DNA from: Ferruginibacter sp. | GTDB lineage: Bacteria; Bacteroidota; Bacteroidia; Chitinophagales; Chitinophagaceae | Assembly: GCA_025362235.1 (NCBI GenBank) | Contig: JANYGZ010000023.1 | Location: forward strand, 47,073 to 111,072 | Length of the DNA: 64,000 nucleotides | Reading direction: 5' to 3' | Shown here: positions 54,066 through 63,767 of the stretch, in pieces | How the letters are laid out: every line of letters starts with the position of its first letter | Numbering within the stretch: the first letter of the stretch is position 1 | Program-made: the position numbers and the translations under genes | Notes under the pieces: generated by a model | What the model saw: the letters and a program-made list of their open reading frames with translations, nothing else | Databases searched by the model: none | What the model was told of the DNA's origin: nothing

Positions 54066-55706
54066 TCAAAGGCTTACTCCCCGTTTCCAAGGAATAAAAT
54101 CATCCTGGTTTAATTGTACAGCTTTTGGAATTATTTCGCCACTTGCTGCTTTGATACAATATTCTAATATTTCTTCGCCCATTTCTTCAATTGTTTTTTC
54201 GCCACTGATTATCGGGCCGCAATCAATATCAATGATGTCTTTCATTCTTTTTGCCAAAATGGAATTGGTGGCTACTTTAATAACCGGACAAACAGGGTTA
54301 CCAGTTGGCGTACCCAGGCCGGTGGTAAATAAAATTAATGTAGCTCCCGATGCGGCTTTGCCGGTAGTAGCTTCTACATCATTGCCGGGTGTGCACACTA
54401 AACTTAAACCAGGCTTTGTCGCAGCTTCTGTATAATCCAGCACATCCACTACAGGAGATGTGCCTCCTTTTTTTGCGGCACCTGCACTTTTAATGGCGTC
54501 AGTTATTAAGCCGTCCTTTATATTTCCGGGCGACGGGTTCATATGAAATCCGGAACCTACACTATGCGCCTGTGCGTCATAAGTACGCATCAGGCTGATA
54601 AATTTTTGAGCAGTAGCTTCAGTTGTACTGCGATCAATTAAATTTTGTTCTGCCCCGCATAATTCAGGAAACTCTGCCAGTAAAACTTTTGCACCTAAAG
54701 TTACCAGTAAGTCTGATGTATAGCCTACTGCCGGATTTGCAGATACACCACTAAAACCATCACTGCCACCACATTTAACACCTACGCATAATTCACTCAA
54801 TGGTGCAGGAGTCCTTTCCAGTTTATTTATTTCTATCAGCCCCTCAAAAGTTTTTTTAATGGCATCGGCTACCAGTTGTGTTTCACTTTGTGATTGTTGC
54901 TGTTCAAAAATAAATAATGGCTTATCGAATTCTGGGTTTTGCTTTTTAACATCGTTTATAAAATCCTGTGTCTGCAGATTCTGGCAACCCAGGCTTAATA
55001 CTGTTACTCCTCCAACATTTGGATGATTGGCATAAGCGGCCAATAAAGCACTTAGTGTTGCCGCATCCTGTCGTGTACCACCGCATCCGCCCTGGTGATT
55101 AAGAAATTTTATACCGTCTACATTTTTAAATACCCGGTTAGCACTATTAGCAGGAGTTAGATGTACCCTTACATCGTCAATATTTTCTCCCTGCTGGTAT
55201 GCTTTTAATAACTGGCTGGTGTATTGCAGGTATTTATCACTGACCGCATAGCCCAATTCGTTGTGCAGGGCTTCACGAATTACATCCATGTTTCGGTTTT
55301 CGCAAAATACTGTTGGTACAAACAGCCAGTAATTTGCGGTACCTACCCGGCCGTCTTTTCTTTTATAACCGTTGAATGTTTTGTTTTTGAATTTGTCAAC
55401 ATTGGGGGGTAGCCATTTAAAATCAACTTTTCTAAAAGTATATGGGTCTGCCGCATGTTTACAATTATCGGTGGTCATCAGGCTACCTTTTGCAATAGCG
55501 TATTGCGCTTTACCAACAAGAACCCCATACATAATTACTTCATCACCGGCTACTAAATTGCCAGTAAAAAATTTATGTTTTGCCTTAATTGCATCCTGAA
55601 GTATAAATGTTTCTTCATTAAAAAAAATGTTTTCGCCTTTGGCCAAATCAGTTAATGCCACCAGCACATTGTCTTTTGGATGCATTTTAACTACCTGCCT
55701 TTTCAT
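54066..55706 (-). CDS. UxaA-family (altronate/galactarate-type) sugar-acid dehydratase
   Basis: 546 residues from ATG 55706. The N-terminal SAF-like part (VVKMHPKDNVLVALTDLAKG) is followed by the dehydratase part with HQGGCGGTRQDAATL, LSLGCQNLQT, VGVKCGGSDGFSGVSANPAVG and EFPELCGAEQNL. Cysteines in these loops bind the catalytic metal in altronate and galactarate dehydratases. No enolase-type fuconate dehydratase (FucD) is in the cluster, so this enzyme is the likely L-fuconate dehydratase. This is inference from pathway completeness. Confidence 0.87.
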   Translation of the reverse strand: MKRQVVKMHPKDNVLVALTDLAKGENIFFNEETFILQDAIKAKHKFFTGNLVAGDEVIMYGVLVGKAQYAIAKGSLMTTDNCKHAADPYTFRKVDFKWLPPNVDKFKNKTFNGYKRKDGRVGTANYWLFVPTVFCENRNMDVIREALHNELGYAVSDKYLQYTSQLLKAYQQGENIDDVRVHLTPANSANRVFKNVDGIKFLNHQGGCGGTRQDAATLSALLAAYANHPNVGGVTVLSLGCQNLQTQDFINDVKKQNPEFDKPLFIFEQQQSQSETQLVADAIKKTFEGLIEINKLERTPAPLSELCVGVKCGGSDGFSGVSANPAVGYTSDLLVTLGAKVLLAEFPELCGAEQNLIDRSTTEATAQKFISLMRTYDAQAHSVGSGFHMNPSPGNIKDGLITDAIKSAGAAKKGGTSPVVDVLDYTEAATKPGLSLVCTPGNDVEATTGKAASGATLILFTTGLGTPTGNPVCPVIKVATNSILAKRMKDIIDIDCGPIISGEKTIEEMGEEILEYCIKAASGEIIPKAVQLNQDDFIPWKRGVSL

Positions 55707-55765
55707 TCCTTTTTCCACCATACCAAGATGTTTATGCTTTATTGTTGTACTTAATAAAATTGTGT

Positions 55766-56926
55766 CTAATTAATTTCTAACTGTTCCTTCGACGGCAATT
55801 TAGGGAAAGTGGTATGGGGTTCCGTTTGATACCAAAATACGGTAGAAGCAATATCATCCTGTAATGGAAGATAGCCGCCTGTATCCCTCCAGCCCAATGC
55901 CTGTATAGTTACTTTTAAGTCTTTTTCAAAACGAATTGGGTCCGTAATATGCCAGCGGTACAAACCAAATCGTTGCGCAATTTCATAATGCCCGTCTCCT
56001 TTAATAACCTGTGGCAACCCTGTATATGGAGTACAAAATTCTGTATAATTTGTCTCTTCTACTCCCGCACTATTTTTTTTATGGGTATCAAAATCGTAAG
56101 AGCCGCAGAAGTAATCCTCTGTTCCGGTGCCGCAAATAGTAGGGTAATCTGTATCGCCATCCATAAAGAATTTTATTTCACCTTCGCCCCACCAGCCATT
56201 GCTTTTAGCACCCCATGCAATATAAGTTCCTACATATTGTCCCCTGCCTTTTATATTATTAACGAGGGTATAATCAGTTTTATAAGGTAATGGATTGGTG
56301 CGGTTAAACTGTGCATGAAAGTAAGCAGCTTCTACAGGTACATCGGTTAAAACATAATCTACCTGGTAGTACAATACCATACTTTTTGTATCAATATTCT
56401 CCATCGTTATCTTACATTTTTTTCTAAAAGGCATTGGCCAGTAACAATTAAACGCACTGCCTGGATTTACGCACACTGCCAAAGACTGTAGCGGAGAATA
56501 TTTACCCCAGCCCATTCCAAAAAAATCCCCTACTGGGACTTCCACAGATGGCGTAGTTTCATCATCCCAATAAAAACGAAGAATAGAATAGCGCCAGTTA
56601 CCTGTTGGCGTCATCCAAATATGCTGCACAGAACCCGAACCGGTGATCTCTGCTACAGTGTAAGTGGTTTTAGATGCTATTACCACACTTGGGCTAACTT
56701 TCCAGCCCTTTCCTAAATCTTTTGATGGGCCGGCACCCGTACCAGTAGTGGCTTTGCCGCCTTCGCCTTTGGCACCATTAAAATTTTCAGGGCTTATAGA
56801 ACGCGTTTTTGCGTCTGACATCAAAAAGATGTTTCCCATATTGGCATCGATGCCGTTGTATTTTTGGGCCTGCACCGAGAAACAAATAATAACACAAAAA
56901 AACAAACTACTGGTAATTTTTTGCAT
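55766..56926 (-). CDS. Secreted DUF2961 (GH172-like) protein
   Basis: 386 residues. A signal peptide ends SVQAQ. The body shows the DUF2961 layout: SGSVQHIWMTPTGNWRYSIL, ILRFYWDDETTPSVEVPVGDF, FFGMGW, LVNNIKGRGQYVGTYIAWG and CGTGTEDYFCGSYDF. GH172 enzymes (difructose anhydride synthases, alpha-fructo- and arabinofuranosidases) share this double jelly-roll. It is probably secreted and acts on a fucose-containing or pentose-containing glycan. The exact bond is unknown. Confidence 0.85.
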   Translation of the reverse strand: MQKITSSLFFCVIICFSVQAQKYNGIDANMGNIFLMSDAKTRSISPENFNGAKGEGGKATTGTGAGPSKDLGKGWKVSPSVVIASKTTYTVAEITGSGSVQHIWMTPTGNWRYSILRFYWDDETTPSVEVPVGDFFGMGWGKYSPLQSLAVCVNPGSAFNCYWPMPFRKKCKITMENIDTKSMVLYYQVDYVLTDVPVEAAYFHAQFNRTNPLPYKTDYTLVNNIKGRGQYVGTYIAWGAKSNGWWGEGEIKFFMDGDTDYPTICGTGTEDYFCGSYDFDTHKKNSAGVEETNYTEFCTPYTGLPQVIKGDGHYEIAQRFGLYRWHITDPIRFEKDLKVTIQALGWRDTGGYLPLQDDIASTVFWYQTEPHTTFPKLPSKEQLEIN

Positions 56927-57001
56927 GATGATAAGTTTTAAGATTGTATAAAGTTTATTTTTGAATTCGAATGAATTGCATGTATCAGTGACTACATATT
57001 T

Positions 57002-58285
57002 TTACCCTGGCTCCATATTATTTTCTTTTATTTTGTACCCCTTCCATCCAAAATAAAGTATTACAAAAAAACAAAGAAGTGGTACAATATACGCCATTTG
57101 AATACTGCCTGTTTTATCAGAAATCTGTCCCATCAATGGAGGAATAATTGCCCCGCCAACGATGGACATTACCAAAAATGAAGAAGCAATTTTACTCTCT
57201 TCTCCAAGCCCTTTTATCCCCAAAGCAAAGATAGTAGGGAACATGATAGACATAAAGAAAGGCACTGCCAGCAAAGCATACACCGCAATACTTCCTGTCG
57301 CCAGCAGTGCTATGGTGAGTAATACAACATTAATTATTGCATACAAACAAAGCAACCTTGCTGGTTTTATATATTTCATAAAAAAAGTTCCGGCAAAGCG
57401 GCCGAGCATAAAACCTACCATAGCAATAAAACCCCATCGGTAGGCCGCGTCTTTTTCAGGAAGACCCATTGTGTACTTTGAAAACCTGATAAAGAAACTA
57501 CCTACGCCTACCTGGGCACCCACATAAAAAAATTGTGCAATCACGGCCCATAAAACATGACGGTGGCGAAATACACTTAAGCTAAAAGATTTATGACCAT
57601 GGCCATCATCTTCCACATCCTCTTCTTTTATTTCGGGTAGACGGGTGAATACAAAAAATATGGCCACCAGCAATACCACACCTGCAATGATCATGTAAGG
57701 AATTTTTATGGTACCTGCTTCGTAGGAAAGATAAGTATTCAATTGGTCAGGCGACATTTGTTGTAGCTCCTGCTGGGTATGCTCAATACCAGACAAAATA
57801 AACTGGCCGCCGATAATGGGCGCAATAAAAGCACCTACGCCATTAAAGGATTGTGCAAAATTTAAGCGCTGTTCAGAAGAAGCTTTATCCCCTAATTTAG
57901 TGATGTATGGATTGGCAACTGTTTCTAAAAATGTAGCGCCGCTTGCAATAATAAATAAAGCGACTAAAAAGAAATCGTAACTGCGGGCAGACGCCGCCGG
58001 AACAAACAATGCCGCACCAATGGCATATAAAATCAAGCCAAAAAGAATCCCCTTTTTATAGCCATACTTATGCATAAACCAACCTGCCGGCAATGCAACA
58101 ATAAAATAGCCAAGGTATACTGCGGTATCAATTAAAGACGATTGAAGATCTGTTAACTGGCAGGCTTTTTTTAAATGTGGTATCAATATAGGATTGATGT
58201 TGTGCAAAAAGGCCCACAGAAAAAAAAGGCTGGTAATTAATGCGAAAGCAATTTTGTTGCTTGTTGGTTTGGTTTGGTTTGGCAT
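57002..58285 (-). CDS. fucP: L-fucose:H+ symporter, MFS
   Basis: 427 residues from ATG 58285. Twelve membrane helices and the FucP subgroup features: FFLWAFLHNINPILIPHLKK near the N-terminus, DTAVYLGYFIVALPAGWFMH, the ETVANPYITKLG segment and LNFAQSFNGVGAFIAPIIGG. Transporters of this group import L-fucose or closely related sugars with protons. It heads the minus-strand fucose cluster, separated from the GH172-like gene by 75 bases. Confidence 0.88.
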   Translation of the reverse strand: MPNQTKPTSNKIAFALITSLFFLWAFLHNINPILIPHLKKACQLTDLQSSLIDTAVYLGYFIVALPAGWFMHKYGYKKGILFGLILYAIGAALFVPAASARSYDFFLVALFIIASGATFLETVANPYITKLGDKASSEQRLNFAQSFNGVGAFIAPIIGGQFILSGIEHTQQELQQMSPDQLNTYLSYEAGTIKIPYMIIAGVVLLVAIFFVFTRLPEIKEEDVEDDGHGHKSFSLSVFRHRHVLWAVIAQFFYVGAQVGVGSFFIRFSKYTMGLPEKDAAYRWGFIAMVGFMLGRFAGTFFMKYIKPARLLCLYAIINVVLLTIALLATGSIAVYALLAVPFFMSIMFPTIFALGIKGLGEESKIASSFLVMSIVGGAIIPPLMGQISDKTGSIQMAYIVPLLCFFVILYFGWKGYKIKENNMEPG

Positions 58286-58432
58286 ATTAATCGTTAAAAT
58301 TGGTATGGTAACCATGGCAGTTGTTATTTGGCCATGCACATATAAATATACAGCACATCTTCGTTCTAATAAACATCCGCATTAAAATACCTGCGAACAG
58401 GTGTTTTAATATGTAAAAACTTTCTCCTGAAA

Positions 58433-59284
58433 TTACTGTTTCTTCTTTGAAATTATATTTGTAAGCGTACCAATGCCATCAATACTGATATTTACCACAT
58501 CGCCTTCTTTTAATGTAAATTCATTCGGCGGTACTACGCAGGTACCCGTCATTAAAAAGCATCCCTGTTTAAAATCCATTTCATTATATAGCCAGCCAGC
58601 CAGTTCGGTTAATGACCTTTTCATTTTTGCCAATGTGGTGGCGTCATCAAAAACTTTCACTCCATCCCGGTAAATATTCATTTTAATGGCCGTGTTTAAT
58701 GAAATTGGTTTGTCAGTTATATATAGGCATGGCCCAATGGCAGCGCTTCTTTCATACATTTTTGCCTGCGGCAGGTACAAGGGGTTTTCGCCTTCAATGC
58801 TTCTTGAACTCATATCGTTGCCAATACTATAGGCCTGGATATTCCCCTGTTCATTTATGTATAGAGTTAGTTCTGGTTCAGGTACATTCCAGGCAGAATC
58901 TTTTCGGATATTTACTTGCTCATTATGGCCCGCCACCCGGTGTGGCAAAGATTTAAAAAATAATTCGGGCCTTTCTGCTTCGTACACCCTTTGATAACAA
59001 TCAGCTGCACCCGTATCCTCCGATTCTTCCATTCTTGCATCACGGCTGCGCAAATAGGTAACGCCAGCTGCCCAAACCTCCTGGCTGCCAACAGGAGGCA
59101 ATAAATAATTATTTATACAATCAGTTGCCGGTTCTTCATTGATTGTTTCAGCAGTTTTGCATAATTGCGAAAGATGGGTATATAAATTTGCCTTATTAAT
59201 AAGTATGTCCCAATCATCATTTAGTAAAAAAAACTGGGTTTCCTGTTTCAATATATTCCCTTTGGAGGTTTTATATAAATGCAT
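58433..59284 (-). CDS. Second FAH-fold hydrolase (2-keto-3-deoxy sugar-acid dehydratase-like)
   Basis: 283 residues. The segment SQEVWAAGVTYLRSRDARME, ERPELFFKSLPHRV, NVPEPELTLYINEQG and the C-terminal GDVVNISIDGIGTL place it in the FAH superfamily branch that includes KdaD-type 2-keto-3-deoxy-arabinonate dehydratases. It may deal with the pentose analogue of fuconate or act as an alternative last step of the fucose route. It lies 147 bases upstream of fucP on the same strand. Confidence 0.8.
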   Translation of the reverse strand: MHLYKTSKGNILKQETQFFLLNDDWDILINKANLYTHLSQLCKTAETINEEPATDCINNYLLPPVGSQEVWAAGVTYLRSRDARMEESEDTGAADCYQRVYEAERPELFFKSLPHRVAGHNEQVNIRKDSAWNVPEPELTLYINEQGNIQAYSIGNDMSSRSIEGENPLYLPQAKMYERSAAIGPCLYITDKPISLNTAIKMNIYRDGVKVFDDATTLAKMKRSLTELAGWLYNEMDFKQGCFLMTGTCVVPPNEFTLKEGDVVNISIDGIGTLTNIISKKKQ

Positions 59285-59551
59285 ATCTTTTTATTTTTAA
59301 AATATCTATTGATTGGTTCGCCCGCTTTAATTAACCACCTGAAATCTGTTACAAAATAAGTAATGAATAGCAACAAAAAAAGTTAGTTTTCATACTGGTA
59401 ATAAATGTTTGTTTGCAGTATGATAATGATTGTATTTAATTTGGAGGTTGGGCAATAATAGAAATTTTTTAATCCTACGCCCTGGAACATATTTTTTCAG
59501 ACCCTGTAATCAATAAAAAGTTATAATTTAAACCTCTTAAAAAACAGTGAA

Positions 59552-60829
59552 TTGAAATATCTTAAAGTATTGTATGTACAGGTAATTATTGGTATTATAG
59601 CGGGCATTTTTGTGGGCTGGCTGTTCCCAGGATTTGCACCGGCTGCCCAATTAATCAGCGAAACATTTATCAATATGATCCGCATGGTGATTGCCCCGGT
59701 AATATTTTTAACCATCGTTAGCGGCATAGCGGGGGCAGGCGATTTAAAAAAAGCCGGCAGAATTGGGGGCAAAGCCCTTGTATATTTTGAAATTGTAACA
59801 ACGGCTGCTTTAGTCATTGGGCTGGTTGTGGCCAACCTGCTAAAACCCGGTGCAGGAATAGCTTACAGCAATATGCCGTCTGATAAGGTTGCCCAATATA
59901 CTGCACAGGCAAAGGAGCTAAACTGGGGAGAATTTTTTGCGCATATTGTCCCGTCAAATATTGTAGAGTCGTTTGCCAAAGGCGATATTTTACAGGTATT
60001 ATTTTTTAGTATCCTTTTTGGCATTGGGTTAAAATGGCTAGGCAGCAGTGGCCATTCATTGCTGGTTAATTTTGAAAAAATCAATAAAGTGCTTTTCAAT
60101 ATTTTAAAAATGGTAATGCGGCTGAGTCCTATTGGGGCCTTTGGTGGCATGGCCTTTACGATAGGTAAGTTTGGCTTTGCAAGCCTTGTATTGCTTGGTA
60201 AATTAATGCTTTGTTTTTACGCCACCGGTTTGCTTTTTATTTTTGTAGTACTTAACCTGGTGGCACACTATTATAAATTCAGTTTGTGGAAATTATTGGT
60301 ATACATAAAAGAAGAAATTTTAATTGTACTTGGCAGCAGCAGCAGCGAAGTTGCCTTGCCATCTGTGATGAAAAAGCTGGTGGATGCAGGTTGTGAAAAA
60401 GAAGTAGTCGGGCTTATCATTCCTACTGGGTATAGTTTTAACCTGGATGGAACCACCATTTATTTAAGTATGAGTATACTATTTTTGGCACAGGTTTTTG
60501 CAATTGACCTTTCCTTCGGACAGCAATTAAGCATTATCGGGATATTACTTTTAACCAGCAAGGGTGCTGCAGGTGTTACTGGCAGCGGTTTTATTGTACT
60601 GGCATCAACACTAACTACTTTAAAAGTAATACCGTTGGAAGGCCTTGCATTACTGATAGGGGTAGACAGGTTTATGAGTGAAGGTAGGGCGCTTGTTAAT
60701 TTCATCGGCAATACTGTTGCCACGGTGGTAATTGCTAAAAGTGAAAATGCTATCAATGAGACAACATATAAAAGAGTAGTGATTGATGGCTTGCTTGTTG
60801 AAGCTGCCGGGCAAACTTTACATGCTTAA
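59552..60829 (+). CDS. Dicarboxylate/amino acid:cation symporter (DctA/GltP family)
   Basis: 425 residues from TTG 59552; no ATG is in place and the frame is open upstream, so the exact start is uncertain. Membrane segments and signatures of the DAACS family are present: the serine-rich loop VLGSSSSEVALPSVMKKL, YSFNLDGTTIYLSM (NMDGT-type) and SKGAAGVTGSGFIVLASTL. It imports C4-dicarboxylates or glutamate with Na+ or H+. It lies divergently from the fucose cluster, 267 bases away, and may move its end products. Confidence 0.88.
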   Translation: MKYLKVLYVQVIIGIIAGIFVGWLFPGFAPAAQLISETFINMIRMVIAPVIFLTIVSGIAGAGDLKKAGRIGGKALVYFEIVTTAALVIGLVVANLLKPGAGIAYSNMPSDKVAQYTAQAKELNWGEFFAHIVPSNIVESFAKGDILQVLFFSILFGIGLKWLGSSGHSLLVNFEKINKVLFNILKMVMRLSPIGAFGGMAFTIGKFGFASLVLLGKLMLCFYATGLLFIFVVLNLVAHYYKFSLWKLLVYIKEEILIVLGSSSSEVALPSVMKKLVDAGCEKEVVGLIIPTGYSFNLDGTTIYLSMSILFLAQVFAIDLSFGQQLSIIGILLLTSKGAAGVTGSGFIVLASTLTTLKVIPLEGLALLIGVDRFMSEGRALVNFIGNTVATVVIAKSENAINETTYKRVVIDGLLVEAAGQTLHA

Positions 60830-60914
60830 GATCGACATTTTTATGAAAATAATCCCATTACTTTATCAATTATTTTATTTCACTTTAAAAAATTAATTTC
60901 ACACAAAATAACAT

Positions 60915-62834
60915 ATGAAGCATAAAATTGACTTTACAGATTCGCTTGAAAAAATTGCAGTTAAAATTTTCCCTTCTTCTAAAGATGGTTCTACATACGT
61001 TGCACAGGTAATTGCCGACCTTATCCGTGAAAAAGAAGCTGACGGGAAAAAATGCATTATTGGCCTGGCAACAGGTTCGTCGCCAAAATCATTATATGCA
61101 GAACTGGTAAGGATGCATAAAAACGAAGGGCTTAGTTTTAAAAATGTAATCACTTTTAATCTTGATCAATATTACCCGATGGAAGCTGATGCCCTGCAAA
61201 GCTACCATTACTTTATGCGTAAGAACCTGTTTGAAAAAACAGATATTGACCCAAACAATTATTTTTTACCGGATGGGCTTGTACCAAAAGATAAAGTAAA
61301 AGAGCATTGCGCTGAATATGAAAAAAAGATAGCAGATGCAGGTGGGCTCGACATTCAAATACTGGGTATTGGTACCAATGGCCATATTGGTTTTAATGAA
61401 CCTGGCAGCGGTATCTATACCAAAACAAGGCTTATCACTTTAGATAATAGTACCCGTATTGCCAATGCATACGAATTTGGTAATATGAGCCAGGTGCCTC
61501 GTATGGCAATAACAATGGGCATCAGTACTATTTTAAAATCGAAAAAAATAATTTTAATGGCATGGGGCCAAACAAAAGCCCCGGTTATACAAAAAGCGGT
61601 AGAGGAAGATGATACAGAAGAAATACCTGCTTCTCTATTACAGAATCATGATGACTGTACTTTTGTTGTTGACGAAGGTGCCGCAAGTGAGCTTGCCCGG
61701 TTTAAAAAACCATGGTTAACCGGCGAGTGTGTGTGGACGGATAAAATGATAAAACGTGCCGTTGTAAACCTGTCGCTGCAATTAAAAAAACCAGTACTTA
61801 GTTTAACCAATATAGATTATAACGACAATGGCTTAAGTGACCTGTTGGTTGAAAAAGGTGATGCCTATGAAACCAATTTGCAGGTATTTTATTTATTAAG
61901 GGATAGTATTACAGGGTGGCCCGGTGGCAAACCAACTGATCAAAGGATAAACCACCCCGAAAGAAGCGTACCATTTCCAAAAAAAGTAGTATTGTTTTCG
62001 CCACATCCTGATGATGATATCATCAGCATGGGTGGTACTTTTATACGCCTGCACGACCAGGGGCATGAAGTTCACCTGGCATACCAAACGAGCGGCAATA
62101 TTGCCGTAACAGATGAGTTTGTAACAAGGTTTATAGATTTTGCTGTTGGCTTTGAAAGCATGTTTGATATTGATGAAACAAAAAGCAAAACTATTTTAGA
62201 TAATGCCATTGCTTTTTTAAAAACAAAAAAATCAACTGAAAAAGATACCAGCGAAATAAGGGATATTAAAGGTTTGATAAGAAGGTGCGAAGCAAAAGCC
62301 ACCTGCAAATATGTTGGCCTTACAGATAGCCAGATACATTTTCAAAACCTCCCCTTTTATGAAACCGGCACCATTGAAAAAAATCCAATGGGTGAAGAGG
62401 ATGTTATTATTACCATGAAATTGTTAAATGAAATAAAGCCGCAACAAATATATTGTGCCGGCGATTTTGCTGATCCGCACGGTACACATAAAGTTTGTTT
62501 TGATGTAGTGATAGAAGCATTGCAGCGGTTAAGGGCTGCCAATGAACCATGGGTGGCCAATTGCTGGCTTTGGTTATATAAAGGAGCCTGGCAGGAATGG
62601 GATATTACCGAAATTGAAATGGCAGTACCTATGAGCCCCGACCAGGTAGTAAGAAAACGAAATGGCATTTTTATTCACCAGTCACAAAAAGACAGCATCC
62701 CTTTCCAGGGAACAGATGACAGGGAGTTTTGGCAACGTGCAGAAGAACGTAATTCCAATACTGCAAAGTTATATGCGCAACTGGGGCTAACACAATATGC
62801 GGCTGTAGAGGCTTTTGTAAGATGGCATTATTAA
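60915..62834 (+). CDS. nagB: Glucosamine-6-phosphate deaminase fused to PIG-L-type deacetylase domain
   Basis: 639 residues. Residues 1 to about 260 are NagB: IGLATGSSPKSLYAELVRMH, FNLDQYYPM (catalytic Asp) and LGIGTNGHIGFNEPGS. From about 360 a LmbE/PIG-L-like domain follows with the zinc motif SPHPDDDIISMGGT and CAGDFADPHGTHKV. This long form is standard in Bacteroidota. The first half converts glucosamine-6-phosphate to fructose-6-phosphate; the role of the second is not established, though N-deacetylation of an amino sugar is plausible. Confidence 0.92.
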   Translation: MKHKIDFTDSLEKIAVKIFPSSKDGSTYVAQVIADLIREKEADGKKCIIGLATGSSPKSLYAELVRMHKNEGLSFKNVITFNLDQYYPMEADALQSYHYFMRKNLFEKTDIDPNNYFLPDGLVPKDKVKEHCAEYEKKIADAGGLDIQILGIGTNGHIGFNEPGSGIYTKTRLITLDNSTRIANAYEFGNMSQVPRMAITMGISTILKSKKIILMAWGQTKAPVIQKAVEEDDTEEIPASLLQNHDDCTFVVDEGAASELARFKKPWLTGECVWTDKMIKRAVVNLSLQLKKPVLSLTNIDYNDNGLSDLLVEKGDAYETNLQVFYLLRDSITGWPGGKPTDQRINHPERSVPFPKKVVLFSPHPDDDIISMGGTFIRLHDQGHEVHLAYQTSGNIAVTDEFVTRFIDFAVGFESMFDIDETKSKTILDNAIAFLKTKKSTEKDTSEIRDIKGLIRRCEAKATCKYVGLTDSQIHFQNLPFYETGTIEKNPMGEEDVIITMKLLNEIKPQQIYCAGDFADPHGTHKVCFDVVIEALQRLRAANEPWVANCWLWLYKGAWQEWDITEIEMAVPMSPDQVVRKRNGIFIHQSQKDSIPFQGTDDREFWQRAEERNSNTAKLYAQLGLTQYAAVEAFVRWHY

Positions 62835-62932
62835 AAATTAATAACCTTTTATTTTATGGGATACATATTGTATCCCATTTTTTTACGCCTGAATTTAAGA
62901 TGTCATTTTATTAATCCCCTTAATTTGAGTAA

Positions 62933-63352
62933 AATACAAAAGCCGACCTTTCTGCGAGCCAACAGCACAACTATGTTTTTGTTGACAGGTTACCCGAATA
63001 TGGCCATAATTATTACCGCCTAAAACAAATTGACATCGACAGCCATTTTAAATACAGTAAAGTAGTTGAAGCAACCATACATGTTGAAGCAATGATGATG
63101 AGTAATGTGCATCCCAATCCGGTAAAAAATGTTTTGGCATATTCAATATATTCTCCGGCAAATAAGCAGGTGTTGCTTCAGCTTTCAGCAACATCGGGCA
63201 AAATTTTAATCAATCAAAAAATCAACATCATCAAAGGAAAAAATCAACAGGTACTGAATGTATCACGGTTTGCAAGCGGTCAGTACCAGTTGAGTATTGT
63301 TGATACGGAAACAAATACCACGGTGAATAAAGAGATAATTATTCTGCAATAA
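62933..63352 (+). pseudogene. Orphan C-terminal fragment with T9SS sorting domain
   Basis: The frame opens just after TAA 62930-62932 and has no start before ATG 63092. It reads HNYVFVDRLPEYGHNYYRLK, DSHFKYSKVVEATIHVE, then HPNPVKNVLAYSIYSP and RFASGQYQLSIVD, which is the last part of a secreted protein with a type A sorting tail (PNP...GxY). The N-terminal catalytic or adhesive part is missing, so it is a relic. Confidence 0.75.
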
Positions 63353-63363
63353 AAATGTATGAA

Positions 63364-63393
63364 AAGCCAGGTTGGAATTATTCAACCTGGCTT
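63364..63393 (+). terminator. Rho-independent terminator
   Basis: AAGCCAGGTTG (63364-63374) and CAACCTGGCTT (63383-63393) form a perfect 11-base-pair stem, loop GAATTATT, followed by TTGTTTTTATT. It lies 12 bases after the stop of the T9SS fragment. Confidence 0.88.
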
Positions 63394-63603
63394 TTGTTTT
63401 TATTATAACTTACGCATACGGTGCAGCGTTTTTTTTGAGGAAAATATTTATTGATAGTGCACCGAAAATCCACTTTTCTTTAATTGTTGAAAAAGCTGTG
63501 TGGTTTTCGGAGCCGTGGTTGGTGTCCACCTACAACTTGTTACTGCGACAATTTGAATTGATCTCTATTAGAACCGGTTATCCAATATTTACGATTAAAT
63601 AGT

Positions 63604-63744
63604 TTACATCTCATTCAAATATTTACGAACAAACCTTATGGCCATTGCACCTTCTCCTACGGCTGACGAAATTCCGGCTAAGGCAGTAAAGCGTACATCG
63701 CCAGAGGCAAAAATGGGCCCACAATCATTTAGTGGGGAGTAATG
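63604..63744 (-). pseudogene. C-terminal fragment of a thioredoxin-reductase-like flavoprotein
   Basis: The minus strand reads NDCGPIFASGDVRFTALAG, ISSAVGEGAMAIRFVRKYLN, EM, then stop at 63604-63606. GPIFASGDVR...SAVGEGA...YL is the FAD-binding C-terminus of the thioredoxin-reductase-like family. The frame is closed by 63747 and the upstream part is replaced by the transposase gene, so an IS insertion probably cut it. Confidence 0.75.
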
Positions 63745-63767
63745 TTACCTTAGAATAAAATTAAGCA

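Noticed and set aside
63372..63602. 76-residue plus-strand frame
   Set aside because: It starts inside a rho-independent terminator stem and shows no similarity to a known protein pattern.
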